64,000 nucleotides of DNA from Ziziphus jujuba (lineage: Eukaryota > Streptophyta > Magnoliopsida > Rosales > Rhamnaceae), in assembly GCF_031755915.1 (NCBI RefSeq), contig NC_083379.1, positions 14,245,501-14,309,500 on the forward strand, read 5' to 3'. The notes beneath the pieces are model-generated. The model was not told the origin of the DNA. It saw only the letters and a list, made by a program, of their open reading frames with translations, and did no database searches. Positions 13,553 to 26,227 of the stretch are shown piece by piece. Position 1 is the stretch's first letter. Every line of letters begins with the position of its first letter. Position numbers and translations under genes: made by a program.

Positions 13553-14603
13553 TAATCAACTTGATTTCCAACTTGGGTGGGAATGTTGAAGCCTATTACA
13601 CCTCTACATGAACCATAAACCCGAAATCCCTATCACAACTGCTTGCCTGATAGAATAAAAAGCCCCAGTTTTGAAACTCTTTGATTGTTAACTACAAAAA
13701 TATGAAAATATACAACGATGTTTCTGATTGCTATAAGAAAATAGCTATGCTCAAGTCCTCGAAACGGGACCTTAACGGGAAAATCATTAACAGGGGATGA
13801 AGAATATCGACAAAATACATAAAAGGAGAGGATCCAAACTAAAGGCAAATTAAAAATTTAACAGTCAGAAACAGAAATTTGACCAAAGTGAGGAATAGAA
13901 CTGCTAAGTTTGAAATGGGTAATAATCACAAGACTTGCATAAATAGATGAAACCTGAGTATCAAATCCCACAATTCCTACAAACCGACAAAACTTGAATG
14001 GAATTCATTATGATTAGAACCAAATCGGATTTCTTGCACTTTCTGCAGCTTCCACAGCAGAACAGATCACTAACAAATCTAAGCCCCCCCAACAAAAAGA
14101 GGAAAAGGGAAAAAAAAAAAAAAAAATCTATAAAAGGAAAATTGTTAAGTACTCAATATGCTTAGACAAAAAATTGGTTCCAAATCTTACATTAACTTCA
14201 ACAACCAAACGAAGACTCAAAAGCCAAGAAACGAATCAACCCGGAAGAAACACCCAAAAAAAAAAAAAAAAAAAAAAAAAACCACTTCAGCCTCAACGAC
14301 TAAAAACCGAACCTTGATTTGTTATCCACTAAAAACTAACTAGATGAAATTACCCAGAAGAAAGGGAATAAAAAATAAAAATAAAAGAATAAAAAAGCTG
14401 CAATTCTATCCTATAGAAGCAAGAGCAGACAGCATCAAAATCCAAGAAATTCTCAAATTGACAAAAGGGGAGAGAGAAAAAGGAAGAGAGAGGCCAAAAG
14501 ATTGGTGATGATGATGAAAGGGTACGTCCCGCGGAGACCACGAAATTTCATTTTTCACTTTCAAAGCCCAATTTTGGTGAAAGAGAGAGAAAGTTTGAGG
14601 AAT

Positions 14604-14645
<42 letters not shown>

Positions 14646-14800
14646 AGATTTGGAGGGTGCGTCTGTGTTTTCGTTTGGGAGATGAAGTCGTTTAGGTGAC
14701 GATGCGAATGGCATCAGCCATCGCTGCTGGGCTCGGCTTACGTCGTTGATGGCGTCAGCTTTTCTTGAGAGAAAGTGAAAGGTAGACGTAATTTAATGAA
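13553..14800 (-). promoter_or_regulatory. 5' leader and proximal promoter of the NPR3/4-like gene
   Basis: On the minus strand a CT-repeat (14608-14641) and pyrimidine-rich stretches precede the start codon at 13552, as in many plant 5' leaders. A leader intron is possible but not demonstrable. A TGACG core (the half-site bound by TGA bZIP factors) lies on the minus strand at 14753-14757. The open frames here are low-complexity. Confidence 0.35.
14608..14641. repeat. GA/CT microsatellite
   Basis: An uninterrupted GA dinucleotide run of about 16 units, in the presumed leader of the NPR3/4-like gene (CT on the transcribed sense strand). Confidence 0.9.
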
Positions 14801-15169
14801 AAATACAAAATAATAAATAACAATAATAATAAAAAAATAGTGTTTGGTTCGTAGGAAATTGATGGGAAAGAGCCCGAAACCACGAAAAAAAAAAAAAAAA
14901 GTCTTTGTTTCCCTCATCATTCACGTTGTTTCAGTGTGGCTTTGTTTGTGAATTGCGTGGTGGTTTCGTGTCGGTAACAGTAAACATTACTAATATATTT
15001 CCCAATTGCCCATTCGGGTTTAAGGTACGGGTCTATTGGGTCAATGGTAAAATTCAACAATCCGACCCGACCCATTTTTGGGATTGGAATGTGAAAGAGC
15101 CCAACAATATTAGATCAAAATCCACATAAACATTCTTCTGCCTTTTGTCATATTTTCATTTTTATTGTA

Positions 15170-15813
15170 ATTTACATCCATTTATTTATTGTTTTTGTCA
15201 AATATTAGTTAACAATAATGTTTCTTAATATTTGTAATATTAATTATATGCATAAACTTTTACAGCATTTATGATTTGTTTGTACAGACACTTAGTATAT
15301 GGTAAGCTTTTTTTTTGGTTGAAATTACTATACCGTAAGCTTGTTTGCATATTTGGAACTTGTTTTATGAACTTTGTGTATTTATAGATAAATAAATATA
15401 TTAAACAAATGTATTATAAAACAAGCAAAACCGTAGGTAATGGTTAGTTGGACGGTGATAGAGGTAGATTGATGGGTTATTAAACAAAATAGGTATTTCA
15501 TCATCATATTTTATTTTATTTTATTTTATTACAATTCATACTCACTTATTTATTGTTTTTGTCAAATATTAGTTATAAATAATGCTTCTTAATATTTGTA
15601 ATATTAATTATATGCATAAACTTATACAACATTTAAGACTTGTTTGGATAAACACTTAGAATACGGTAAGCTTGTTTGCTTATTTGGAATTTGTTTATGA
15701 ATTTAGTGTACATATAGATAAAATACATAAATAATATCAAACAAAAGTATTATAAAACAAGCAAAACTGTAGTCCATGGTTAGTTGGACGGTGATAGAGG
15801 TGAGATTGATGTG
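15170..15813. repeat. Imperfect tandem duplication, unit about 340-360 bp
   Basis: Copy 1 (about 15170-15476) and copy 2 (about 15533-15813) share long blocks. One includes TTGTTTTTGTCAAATATTAG (from 15189 and 15553). Others are TTAATATTTGTAATATTAAT, ATATGCATAAACTT, and the end block GGTTAGTTGGACGGTGATAG (15442, 15778). The offset falls from 364 to 336 bp, so indels have accumulated. No coding content is visible. Confidence 0.88.
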
Positions 15814-16014
15814 TTGGGATGAGAAAGATATGGTCGGTGTATTGGGCACAACCAAATTTGGCAAGGCAAGAAGGTCGTTCCTGTAGAAATGACAGTGGGA
15901 CAAAACACAAAGGGAGAGGATTTTCCAATGGAGAATAAGGGTAAAGATAGAGAACTCCTTTCTCCACCATAAAAAATAATAATAATAACAATGCAAAAAA
16001 AAAAATATTATTTA

Positions 16015-16452
16015 CCCAAAATTTGGTAGAAACTTCATTGACATCTTCGACAGTTGAAAAATTATCACTTTTAAGTTTGGATAATTATGATTTACCATTT
16101 TGCAATTGATTTTGATAAAATTGATTTATCAAAAAGCTTATTTTAACATTATTTGTTAAAATAAATATGACATTATTGTTATTCAATAATTTAGTTTTAT
16201 AATAGTGTATATCTACTATAAATTATATCAAAGTTTTATTTTTATATAAAAGTATAATAAAAATAAAACTTTGATATTTATTTTAAAATTGGTAAGATAG
16301 AATTTTCATAAATCAGTAAACTAAAAAATCAACTCCAAAAGTGGTAAATGGAGATTTTTCCTAAATCTCATAGGTGTAAATTGATTTTTAAAATATTTTA
16401 GGAGTTAATAAATTTTCATCAAACTTTAAAGGTGTAGGTGAAATTTTTTCCA
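16015..16452. mobile_element. Diverged AT-rich foldback repeat, copy 1 (related to 47547-48081)
   Basis: Shares an ordered series of blocks with 47547-48081: a left part with GTTGAAAAATTATCA and GGATAATTAT, and a right part with TTTTCATAAA, AAAATCAACTCC-like sequence, TAAAGGTGTAGGTGA and a final AATTTTTTCC. The two halves are partly inverted against each other. I infer an old non-autonomous DNA element; the ends of this copy are poorly defined. Confidence 0.5.
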
Positions 16453-17768
16453 AAAAAAAAAAAAAACTAATGTTTTTTAAATTTTTAACACATGAAATAT
16501 ACATCTTTTATACTAATATAGTTTATTCTATAAAAGATATAATAATATATGTATTTTTTTTGACACATTACAATGAGAATATATGTTAGTTTAATTATGT
16601 TTAAACAAAATATAGTATATAGGAAAGACTTTTATATGCCACTTTATTTTTTAAAATCTGTTTATGTGGAAATGTTTAAAGTTGTCATTTACCCTTTTAA
16701 TGAAGATATTGAAATTTACCAAACCAAATTTTATCAATAATGTTGGGATAAAAGATTAATTATATTAAAATATTAAAATATATAATCAGATTTAAATAAA
16801 ATACTTGTTAATATAAAATTTTTATTTTTCAATTTACATAAAACATTAAAATTTATAATACCATTCATTATCCATCGCATTTCAATAAAAATCATTTTTT
16901 TAAATAAAAATTTAATATATCATTTTGAATATTAATTTTTATAATACTTAATATGATCCGATGATAGTTGAAAATATATTTTAATTTAATAAAATAAAAT
17001 ATATATTAGTTGAGACTGATGATTAAAACATATAGAGGCAAATAAAAACTCAATTTGTAATTCCTCTCCAAGATAGGAGCCTTTTATCTTACCCTTGCCC
17101 TGTTCCCTAATTAAGTAGAGGAATCCTACACTCCATTAGGTGGCAAAACCTATGAGAATCGAGACCATGAGATCATTTCCAAATCGATCCTTTTGGTAAA
17201 TTTTGGTCTTTGACTCAAATTTGATGATTGTTTTCCTTTTTTGGTAATTAGCCTTGATGAATGTTTGTTTTTAGTAATGAGCTTTGATGATTGTTAAATG
17301 TACAGTACAGGGGTTTGTTTTTATTGGGAGAGTTTATATATATATATATATATATTTTATTAGTGATGGTAAAGTAAAAAAGTGTAGCATTTGCATTGAA
17401 ATAAATTGTAAAAGTATTTATTTATAATAGTTGAAAAAACTAAAATGGAAGTTTCTGTAATTTGTTCTTTTTCAGAAGATTGACTACATTTTTTAGGGTA
17501 GATTTATAAAATAGTCATCTCTATTAACTTTTAAAAGTTCGTATATATTTTGAAAAATTATAGTGTAGGGGCTATGTAGCTCCACCACATTTTATTTTGT
17601 TTCGATTTAGCATTTCTTTCTTTTTTTTTCTTTTTTTTTTTTGTTTTCTGGAAAAGTACTTCATTTTTAAGAAATTACGTATAAAGTCTCTTTGCAATTT
17701 CTTTTGTTTTAAGTTTAATCTCATCTGGTAGACAAACGTTAGAAAACCTCAATTTAACGTATGCCAAT

Positions 17769-17802
<34 letters not shown>

Positions 17803-18300
17803 GTATTAGTCAATATATATCTATATACAAGTCAACCTTTATATTTTTCCCAAATAACCATTTGAACTTTTTTCCCATATTAATGTGCAAAAACGAACTT
17901 ATTTTATTATTTTATTATCGTAGTTTCTCATTTATTTATAAATTCAAATACCTGTTCCAAAGAAAAAAAAGAAAAAAGAATTTGCATAAGAGGGGAAAAA
18001 GAAAACAAGTAGATAAAGGAAAATAATATAATTGTTGTTTAAAAACAAGTATAAAGAAAATGAGGATATAACAGTAAATTGGTTGTCTGTACATGTATAA
18101 TTTTATTGAAAGAAACAAAATATGAGTTAAACTAAAATATAATTTTTTTTGAAGAAAAAGAAAAAAAACAAAACAGAAAACGATTAATATAAATCTTGAA
18201 AAAGAAAAAAAAAGAAAAAAGAAAGAGCTCATGGAGAACCGATGAGTATAAAACCATATGAAAACTGTCGTCCTAAATCTAAATCTCAATCTCTAATCTA

Positions 18301-18587
18301 AAACCCCCATAATTAAACTTTAAAGTCCCCCTCCACTTTTCTTCGATTCCACTCTCCCTCTAATTCTTCTATTCCTCTCTCTCTCTCTCTCTCTTACTTT
18401 CAAACCTAATTAAAGCCTTCCACAGCACACAACTTTACCTTTCTCATTTTCCTCTCTCTCTCTCTCTCTAGAACCACCTAAAATAAAAAAAAGTAAAAAA
18501 AGAAAAATAAGCTTAACGCGGATTCCAGTCCGACCCCAAAATCAAAAGCAAAAAAAGAAAAATAAAATCGAAATAAGAAAAAGAAAA

Positions 18588-18632
<45 letters not shown>

Positions 18633-18730
18633 TTTTTTGTCCTCTTTGAAAAACCTAAAGAGAGAGCAGAGCAGAGCAGAGAGAAATCTCTGAGCTTTTC
18701 GGTTTGTTTTTGGAGAAGAAGAAGAAGAAG
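18301..18730 (+). promoter_or_regulatory. CT-rich 5' leader of the VAMP72 gene
   Basis: Three CT-repeat blocks (18376-18393, 18452-18469 and 18591-18622), a T run and then GAAGAAGAAGAAG directly before the ATG at 18731. CT-rich leaders of this kind are common in highly expressed plant genes. A TATA box cannot be assigned with confidence. Confidence 0.45.
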
Positions 18731-21126
18731 ATGGGCCAGAAGTCCCTGATCTACGCCTTCGTTTCGAGAGGGACAGTGATTCTGTCGGAGTACACGGAAT
18801 TCAGTGGCAATTTCAATTCTATAGCGTTTCAGTGCCTCCAGAAGCTTCCTGCTGCTAACAACAAGTTTACTTACAACTGTGATGGCCACACCTTCAATTA
18901 CCTCGTCGATAATGGCTTCAGTATGTTCCTTCTTTTCTCTTCTTGTTTGATTTCCTAGAAAATTGTTCCAAATTGGAAAATTATGCCATTTCTCTACAAG
19001 GCAGTTTCGGATTTGTTCGGTTCACTTCGCTATTCTGTTGTTTTCGTTTGGTATTTTAACTGAGCTTTGCTGTTTCGTTCGGTTTCGTATGGAAGGATCT
19101 GTTGTTGCTGGTTTTTTTTTTTTTTTTTTTTTTTTTGCCCTTTTCTTTTCTTGTCTTACTGATTTTCTTGTACGGATTCGAAAAGATGTGGAAGGATATA
19201 AGGATCTGTTTGCTTCTTGGGAAACCATGGGAAATGGGATGAAAATAGGAAATCTTATCCTTTCAATTATTGTCTTTTTTGGAACGGTTTCTCAGCAACC
19301 GACATAAGCAAATGAATAAAACAAGTAGAGTAAGGGTTTGCAATTATAGAATAATTTTTTTTTTTAAAGAATTAATGTGGAATTTGTTTTTCCTTTTTAT
19401 TCTATTTTATTTAGAGCTAGAGGTGAGATAATATATTATGAATTTACGAGGCGCTGGACGTTCTTGTTTCTGTAGCAAGTATATTTTGAAATCAGATAGT
19501 TCTTTGCCTATATACTGACGTATATGAATGCATTTTACCTTATAATGTGACTGATTACATTTGTATATCAGAGATATAAAATGTCCTACAACTCTGCAAG
19601 CATGGAAACAATTAAATTGTATTAGTTCTGCAAAATTCTGTCCTATTAGTGTCCAATCAGGGCTTCTTTATCTTCTAAAATTTCAGAAAGTTCTCAATTA
19701 GGATGTTGAAGTTTGGTCATTTGCACATTAAATAGATCGTTGCTTTCGGAAGTCAGAAAGTCAACATGGGGTGACATGTGTATACTTTATTTCTTCCGAC
19801 TAAAAGCAGTAGTTTGTCAAAAGTACAAACCATAAATGAGAAATTGGGATGTCAATAGCTGTAGGAGTGACAATTTCATTATAGGTTATTGCTATTCAAG
19901 ATTGGATAAAAATTCAGTCAAACATCTAGAATGTTGAAAGACCTACTTAATGCTATTTCTTCACAATATAAGTAATCAATCCAGCATAGTGGTTTCCTAC
20001 CTTCCTTAAATTACTTATCTCACTATTTTGGTATACTGACTGAAGATTGTTGATGTTGCAGCATATTGTGTGGTTGCTGACGAATCAGTTGGAAGACAAG
20101 TACCTATAGCTTTTCTAGAGCGTATCAAGGATGACTTTGTGTCAAAATATGGTGGTGGCAAGGCTGCCACAGCTCCTGCCAACAGCCTTAACAAGGAATT
20201 TGGGTAATGTACTCCCATTCAGGTCATCTATAAGCATCGTGATTAGCTGATTTCTTGTTACAATTAACTGATGTACTTTGTATTTAATGCAGGCCGAAAC
20301 TGAAGGAACACATGCAGTACTGTGTTGATCATCCTGAAGAGATAAGTAAGCTTGCAAAGGTGAAGGCCCAGGTTTCAGAAGTTAAAGGCGTGATGATGGA
20401 GAATATCGAAAAGGTAGATGCTATCATTTTGCTTCATCAATTACTAAACCTCTATTAGATTTTTTTTGGTTGAATGTCTTATAATTTTATTGAATCCAAT
20501 TGCATAGAATGCTCAGCTTCTGAGAAGTATATTTGATTCTAAATTGTCAAAATACAGTTTCCTGGATTTGGGAATTTGATAAGAGTTAATGGGTTGTTTG
20601 ATTGATCTGGAAATTATTGCAAAATGTGAAACCTACATAGAAATGTTTTTTCGTTTTTGACTTTCGAGACTTAGCATGTGAAACAAAAAAAAAATAAAAA
20701 ATAAAAAAAAAATAAAAAAACAGAGAGAATTTTGTTTAGACAGACACTTTAAGCTAAAAACCTAAGTAACTTTTGAAAATTGATCCTTGTGGTCTGTAGA
20801 GTTGGAAAGTAGGAACAATAATACTAGAGTTGCCAAAATGTCCACCAAATTTATTTACCAAATGATGTGGTAGATGATGTGCCAACATTATTTATTTATT
20901 TTATTTATAAATTCATTTATCCATTTAAGGCTTACGTTTTCATATTTAGGTTATATCAATAGGTCAATCAATAATATTTTAACACGTGTCATTTGGTAAC
21001 TAAATTGGTGAACATTTTGGTGTCTATAGCATTACTGAATTGGGAAGTTAACATGTTATACTGAAGACTATTTCTTGATACTTGGAATTGGGATTTCTTA
21101 TTCCAAAAATTTTATAGAGTGCTGTT

Positions 21127-21157
<31 letters not shown>

Positions 21158-24100
21158 TAAGATACCAAAACTCCATGATCTTTGTATAATATGTTCTTAT
21201 TAATTATTGAATTGGGTTTCAGAACCAGCAAATAAGAATGGCAATGAAATTTTCTTGAACGCAAAAACTGCTGTAACGTAATGAAAATTTACTACTTCAA
21301 GAATGAGTGCTCCCTAATGGTAGATTCATAGATTAAATTGCACACGATGAATTGTTGTTAGGTAAATTTGCTATTTTTGTGGATCTTTAGCAAAGCTAAA
21401 GGGAATTTGTAAAAACTTCAAAAAAGAAAAATAAGATATATGGAAAGTTAAAGCAAAAGAGAACTGTTAGTAGAAAGAAATGAATCTATATTAGATTAGA
21501 GCAATGTGAACATGCGATCATTTTTGTTGATTAAAATTGTTTACTTATAATAAAACTTTCTTTAAGCTCTCTGTTAGATTTTTATGTGCCCAGTGAGTGC
21601 TTATATAACCAATGTATAGAAAGGGAAATGAAAGAAATAAAACAATTAGTTTAAATAAAAGTTTGTAGCCATACCTGGCTTTTGTTTCAGGTCTGTTTTT
21701 CAAGGATGGCAACTTTACCTCCATATGGCATCCACCGTGTCTCACCCACTAGGGTGGATTGAGAACCTAGTTATGAGAGTGGGCTCAGTTGAGGGCATGT
21801 GAACCATGGGACATTTGAGGATGCCCTAGTCATTCAATTAAGTTATTCTACCAGGGGTCTAGTTATTAAACTTAATATCATGCTTAATTTTTCAATGAAA
21901 GCAGTTGCATTTTGGTATGACGGGTTCTTTGTCAGTCCTGTATTGAATTGGAGAAGTAGGGTATTCTTGATGGGATAAAACTCTAGATGCTTTTTTGACT
22001 TCTGGAGTTTTTAACTCAGGTTTCTAAATGCTATAAGATTATAATTGAATAGTTGTGTTTTTTTATTAGAGGAGGAACTCTTTAAGAATGCAAAGGAAGT
22101 TGTCATTTTCCGATCCTTGGTAATAGAAATATTTCATTATGATATTGTGTGTCAAAGAAGATTTAGGGGCACTGGAAGCATTACTGCATTTCATGTAGTT
22201 GCCAGTTATTTTAAAGTAGTTACCTCCTAAAATTAAAAAATATTATGATTTATTCTCTTTTCCTATACTATTAGGTAGTTTCACCATACTTGGTCTTGCT
22301 TCATGTCAAATTGAATCTTTCTCCGAGGGAGAAAGAACTGAAATAGGAAAAAAGTTGACTGCAAAGTGTATTTCATAGAAACTATGACTCTTGGCTACTT
22401 ACTATCCTGGGCTCACTCTATTCTTGCAGTATATATTAGTGAGTTAACTTGTGCTTTTTAATGTTTCTAATATATATGGTTGGCAGTGTCAACTTTGATA
22501 TCAATATATTATATATTATATGGATCAATTGTTTATTTATTTGTCAATATATATGTTATGTAAAAACCAAGTTTGTTTGGACATTGGTAGTAAAGTATGT
22601 TACTAAAATATTGGTGAGCCATTTTTACTGGTGTAAGGAATTCTCTCTCTCTCTCACAGATTGTATTAACCTGTTTTCTCAAGGGGATCTTCTCATTCCT
22701 TGTCTATGGATTTTCTAGGATTTGTCTCACATCCTTTTATTTTTTATGCAGGTTTTAGATAGAGGTGAAAAGATAGAACTTCTAGTTGATAAGACTGAGA
22801 ACCTTCATCAACAGGTAAGTAGCACTCTGTTTCAGCCTGTACGCTCACATTCTTTACATGCTATTTGTGCGCATGTAATGCATGTATGAAGTGTGTATGT
22901 ATATGTGCGTTTGTAAGGTTGTCAAGATGTAAACCATAGTTTGTTGTTTTGTAGAAAATGAATCGTAATCGTTTATCATAACCATGTCATGCATAGTAAG
23001 ATATGACTAGTTTTATAATGTTTATATCTGTTTAATGCATGTGTTTAAATAATATATGCCCCTTCAAATTTTAGAAGGGAAGTATTCTTTTTTAGATTTT
23101 ATACAAGATTAACTTGAATAATACATTCATTTAACCTCTAAATCCTAAACTTTCAAAAATATGGTTCATCACATTTTTAACGCATTTGGAATATTTATCT
23201 TTGTTTTAATTTTATGCAGTATGATAGTTGAAAAATACAACTACCAGTTTCAGTGGTTAACTTAACAAAGCAACAAAAGTAAACAAAAAATATGCTTTTG
23301 GGCTTTTAGCTGATTTGTCCATGTTGCTCATGCATAATAAACTCGGATAAATACTAAAGTTAAGAACATGTTTGAGGCATGCTGGAGATATAACTGAACA
23401 ATGGTTTCTGGTTCACAAGACTCAGGCCCCACTTCCTAACCTTTTTATTTTAGAAGGTGAAACCACCATATATATGAGAGGTCTCATTGTTTTATAGAGA
23501 GAGAATATGCAAGTTACATATTACCATGTTACCAGCAAAACAATATGAACTATTCTGAACTTCTGAAGTTGGTAATATCTAGAAACTCTAGCTTTTAAGT
23601 GGGAAAAAAAAAATTTAATAATAATAAAATAAACCTCCTTTGCTTAAAGCCTTAGTAAAAATCTGTCTGGTATTAAATTTTGACTTGGCCCAAGGAGTTA
23701 AATCTTTTTATTCATCACTGCTTTCCCTCCTGAATTGAATGTGAATGAACTTGTATGGTGTTCTTGATGAAACATTGGGATGTTAACTAATATGGATAGC
23801 AGCCTTATTGTCAAGGTATATAGTTATTGGACTATGAAGAGAAAATCCAAGTTCCCATATGAGGTTCTTGTTTTACTTTCTTTTTATCCTTATTTGATTT
23901 TAACCCTCCAATATGAAGCTGTGGCCTATGGTTGTAATTTGATTTATTTGCTTTTGGGATGTTTAAAACACTAGTAAGACTAGCACGGTTTGGGTTGAAT
24001 ATAAAGATGAAGAAAGTTGATATAACCACCACAAATCAACTTGTTGGTGGGGAAACACATAGGAATAAGTCAGTTGATATAATAGTGGAAAATTGATGTT

Positions 24101-24772
24101 AGTCAAAGTGCTGATAGGAATATCAATATTCATGGAAATCCATTGCAAAAATGTGAGCAAATGCCTTTTTTTTTTTTTTGTTTCCTTTTATATTATTTAT
24201 ATATATATATATATCAATGAAAGCTAGCTTGACATAACTATTCACCAGATTTCATGTTTCTATTGCTCTTGTTAATTTTTCTGAAGATAGATGTCAACGC
24301 CAGTATGTTCTAATTGTTCACTGGTGACAATATTTTTGTCTTGTATGGCACTAGGTAAGGTCTAGAAAGCTCTTATTGGTTCATCGAGAGTGATAACTAA
24401 TTTGCTTTGAGGAAATTTTTATAATTAGTATAAGAAATTGGCTATGCATATTTGTGGTGGTTGTTTGTTAAGCGATGGGGTCATTTAACATAAATTTATC
24501 ATGTTACTAATATATAAATCGATGGTGATTGAAATGTGTTTAATCTTTCGGTTTTTAATTTCCTTTAAAGAAGTAGATTTAATGTGTATGTCTACATTGT
24601 GAATATTGATCTGAACGTACAGGCACAAGACTTTCGGACAACAGGGACAAAAATTAGGAGGAAAATGTGGCTGCAAAATATGAAGATAAAACTGATTGTT
24701 TTGGGAATTCTGATCGCGTTGATTCTTATCATAGTCCTGTCTGTATGTCATGGTTTCAACTGTGGAAAATGA
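18731..24772 (+). CDS. VAMP72-like: VAMP72-family longin R-SNARE (VAMP721/722-like)
   Basis: Five phase-consistent exons (18731-18920, 20062-20203, 20293-20413, 22752-22814, 24623-24772) encode 221 residues, the normal VAMP72 length. Order: longin domain about 1-115 starting [26 protein letters not shown] motif about 126-185 with the zero-layer arginine R155 in [11 protein letters not shown]; basic [10 protein letters not shown]; one C-terminal transmembrane helix about 194-214; short lumenal tail ending HGFNCGK. VAMP721/722-type proteins sit on secretory vesicles and pair with plasma-membrane syntaxins (for example PEN1/SYP121 or KNOLLE) in exocytosis, cytokinesis and immune secretion. Intron 3 is 2.3 kb and carries a MITE. 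All key residues are present and no defect is seen. Assignment to 721/722 rather than another VAMP72 member is inference. Confidence 0.95.
20824..21029. mobile_element. MITE of about 206 bp in intron 3 of the VAMP72 gene
   Basis: The ends form imperfect terminal inverted repeats of about 45 bp. The left end starts CTAGAGTTGCCAAAATGTCC. The right end read inward starts CTATAGACACCAAAATGTTC, and both continue with ACCAAAT and TTACCAAATGA. The interior is AT-rich with no coding capacity. I could not define a clean target-site duplication, so the superfamily is open. Confidence 0.7.
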
Positions 24773-24944
24773 GAATCTCTCTCTGAAGGAAGGCTTTTGA
24801 TCATCATCCCAGTCGAATACTTTACTTTTGCAACTATTGTTATTATATGAAACATTAAATCTATGTTGTGACTCTGTATGTAGTGAAAAAGCAGTTAATA
24901 TCCAGGTATTGGGCACAAAAATTTCATCTTTGTGTGTGAATGGA

Positions 24945-25095
24945 CCCTATATAAAGATGTTCTAAGAATGCTTTTTTTTTTGGGCTGAGAATACGTTATA
25001 AGAATGCTTTTGCAATACCCTATATAAAGATGTTCTAAGAATGCTTTTTTTTTTTTTTTGGGCTGAGAATACGTTATAAGAATGCTTTTGCAATG
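24945..25095. repeat. 73-bp tandem duplication in the presumed VAMP72 3' UTR
   Basis: Two adjacent copies (24945-25017 and 25018-25095). Each holds CCCTATATAAAGATGTTCTA, a T run, GGGCTGAGAATACGTTATAA and GAATGCTTTTGCAAT. They differ mainly in the length of the T run (11 versus about 16). They lie 170-320 bp after the stop codon, so they probably fall in the 3' UTR or just beyond it. Confidence 0.9.
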
Positions 25096-26227
25096 ATAAA
25101 ATTTGTTTTACATAAAGGTTATTACAATATGGTGTACTCTGATGCTTAATTGGTGATTGCCAATTGTGATTCTGAAAGTGTGCGTCTCTGTGGGTCAAAG
25201 TTCTGTAAATCATTATTTTCTTTATCAAAATTTTCTGAATTCAAATGCAGTTTGGAAATTGTTTTGGTGAGAGCTATGACCCTTGATTCTTGATCGTCGT
25301 AGAATCTTTGATAATGCCTTAGGCTAAGCTTGTTTGTGTTAACAAATTAGATTACAGACTATACTCAATATACATACATATGTTATGTACGTGTGTACAG
25401 CTATTTAAATGCATACAGATTTACCAGCAACAAATATTTAAATGCATACAAATTATCTTAGCTTTCTTTTTATTTTTTTTTTTAGTTATTTCGAAATTTT
25501 ATTATGTCTCTCTTCTAAAATTCTCTCATTTTGATTTTAATTTCATACTGTTGATTAGCGTGGACTTTGTACGTGTACATATCATTGGTTCATAGTTAAC
25601 TTTCATAAAAGTAGATTGCATCATTAGTTAATTTTCATAAAAAGGATAGTTTTTGATGGACAATATATACAAGAAATGCTTCTTTTTTATGGACAATATA
25701 TACAAGAAATGCTTCTTCTTTTTTTTTTTTTTTAATTGGAAAAAAAATAAATTTTCTCATTTTTGAACATTATAAATCAGAGAAGTGGGGAACTTTCTTC
25801 GCACAAAGTCGTTGAAATTCAGGACTTCATTTTATTATCAAATGCTCGTATGCTGACAAAGTTTGAATTTATATATACATATATAAGCATATATTCTTTA
25901 GAAATTAATGATTTTGGTTATTTTATAAGATAATTACTACACAAACCACATCGTTTCTTTACAACACTCAAATAAACAAACCATTTTTCGTTGGAAAAAC
26001 AAAAAAAGAAGACTTTTAGGTTGCAAAGGCCTCAAACATTTATACCTAGGCAGAAAAAAATTGAAAAACTTCCCAAAAGAAATTAAAAAAAAAAAGGTTC
26101 GAAGAAAATTCTGGAATAAAATATGTGAAATCCCCTCGAATATTTTTTTAATGGATATGAATTATGCAATGTTACGTGTAACAAAATCTATATCTCTTCC
26201 CTCCTTTACAATTTCTATCAAAATGGG
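25096..26227. other. Intergenic region between the convergent VAMP72 and TAF8-like genes
   Basis: No gene is seen. A short direct duplication at about 25658-25724 repeats ATGGACAATATATACAAGAA with the following ATGCTTCTT. The rest is AT-rich, with T and A runs. Confidence 0.55.

Larger units (their letters stand above)
14801..18300. other. AT-rich intergenic region between the NPR3/4-like and VAMP72 genes
   Basis: The two flanking genes are divergent, so both promoters lie towards the ends of this stretch. Contents seen: the tandem duplication at 15.2-15.8 kb, a dispersed repeat at 16.0-16.45 kb, AT repeats at 17336-17355 and 17780-17803, and many T runs. No gene is visible. Confidence 0.6.

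Noticed and set aside
17936..18289. 117-codon Phe-rich minus-strand ORF
   Set aside because: Low-complexity translation of A/T-rich DNA without homology-like features.
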